Shown here one piece after another: positions 63,752 through 64,000 of a DNA stretch of 64,000 nucleotides (position 1 is the stretch's first letter; each line of letters starts with the position of its first letter). The DNA lies in contig JAFYYH010000008.1 in the NCBI GenBank assembly GCA_017557635.1, positions 1 to 64,000 of the forward strand, given 5' to 3'. Under the pieces are notes generated by a model. It saw only the letters and a list, made by a program, of their open reading frames with translations. It was not told the origin of the DNA and ran no database searches. This DNA comes from Bacteroidaceae bacterium (lineage in GTDB: Bacteria; Bacteroidota; Bacteroidia; Bacteroidales; Bacteroidaceae). The translations under genes and the position numbers were made by a program.

Positions 63752-64000
63752 TTACTCAAAACGGATAGACTTGGAAGGAACAATCCTCGAGATGACTGCA
63801 CTTGGAAGCAGCATCATCAGCATGGAGAGCAGGAACATGGTGACATTGAGAGTGATGAGCCATCCTGCTCCCAATTGCATAGGTACGCTGTCCAGATAAT
63901 AGTTGGCCGGATCCAGCGGGAACAGATGGAACCACTGCTGTACAAGACAGAGCACTATTCCTATCGCATTACCTATCAGCATTCCCTTAAGGATAATGTA
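63752..64000 (-). CDS. C-terminal end of an FtsX/LolE-type ABC permease (partial)
   Basis: The last 82 residues of a protein whose start lies beyond the right edge; the frame stays open to base 64000 (...YIILKGMLIGNAIG). Two membrane helices are visible (about GMLIGNAIGIVLCLVQQWF and LITLNVTMFLLSMLMMLLPS), separated by PLDPANYYLDSVPM, a loop typical of Bacteroidetes FtsX-like permeases. The end PSKSIRFE is also typical. It could be the lipoprotein-releasing permease LolE or another FtsX-like protein. Its stop lies just beyond the terminator of the giant gene. Confidence 0.75.
   Translation of the reverse strand, partial: YIILKGMLIGNAIGIVLCLVQQWFHLFPLDPANYYLDSVPMQLGAGWLITLNVTMFLLSMLMMLLPSAVISRIVPSKSIRFE

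Noticed and set aside
1-64000. Transposons, integrases, restriction or defence systems
   Set aside because: I looked for transposase, recombinase, toxin and nuclease motifs among the larger frames and saw none.

Overview
The window looks like chromosomal DNA of a member of the Bacteroidales (Bacteroides/Prevotella/Paraprevotella-like). The evidence is internal. Many genes start a short distance downstream of the Bacteroidetes -7 box TAnnTTTG, sometimes with TTTG 19-20 bp upstream. Shine-Dalgarno sites are mostly absent. Typical Bacteroidetes families are present: DUF5686, TamL, DUF4296, a short primary sigma factor, and 'DLQGRKV...GRKKIIK' protein tails. The gene orders ileS-dksA-lspA-DUF4296 and pyrB-pyrI-...-glyA also fit. 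I see no phage, insertion sequence or CRISPR array; this is mostly a core-genome region.

Layout. 0-12.5 kb: a DUF5686 outer-membrane protein (+), then leftward rpoD with a small secreted protein, a DegQ/HtrA protease, an M16 peptidase and a secreted PepC-like C1 peptidase. RNase P RNA (rnpB) runs rightward into a zinc-ribbon/FHA gene. Two small leftward envelope proteins follow. 12.6-17 kb: rlmD-like rRNA methyltransferase (-) diverges from pyruvate phosphate dikinase (+). 17-24.8 kb: one tightly overlapped leftward operon, PBP1A-kdsB-MORN protein-YhcH family-glgB-membrane protein. 24.9-34.5 kb: rightward pyrBI-OMP-glyA, pdxB, uxaE-uxaC and a fasciclin lipoprotein. 34.6-44.2 kb: tRNA-Lys(CTT), then leftward WalJ-like hydrolase and TamL, a divergent SpoU methyltransferase, and leftward ileS-dksA-lspA-DUF4296. 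44.3-50.2 kb: rightward hisH-hisA-hisF-hisIE-ftsE-lysC-lysA. 50.2-64 kb: two uncharacterised secreted proteins, a membrane-spanning TPR/AraC regulator, a 69-residue membrane protein, a 3,135-residue multidomain exported protein, and the end of an FtsX/LolE-type permease.

The most unexpected structure is non-coding. At the 3' ends of two unrelated genes (ppdK and tRNA-Lys) the gene's own last bases are followed by an inverted copy of themselves. Four to five bases later both loci carry the same motif, GACCTC(C/T)TTTTAGTTT, then a small hairpin whose stem differs by compensating bases, then a GC-rich segment. This looks like a repeated 3'-end element. The second interest is the right-hand locus, where a sensor-regulator, a tiny membrane protein and a giant surface-type protein lie in a row. 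In the giant protein a LamG domain sits inside a carboxypeptidase-regulatory-like repeat.
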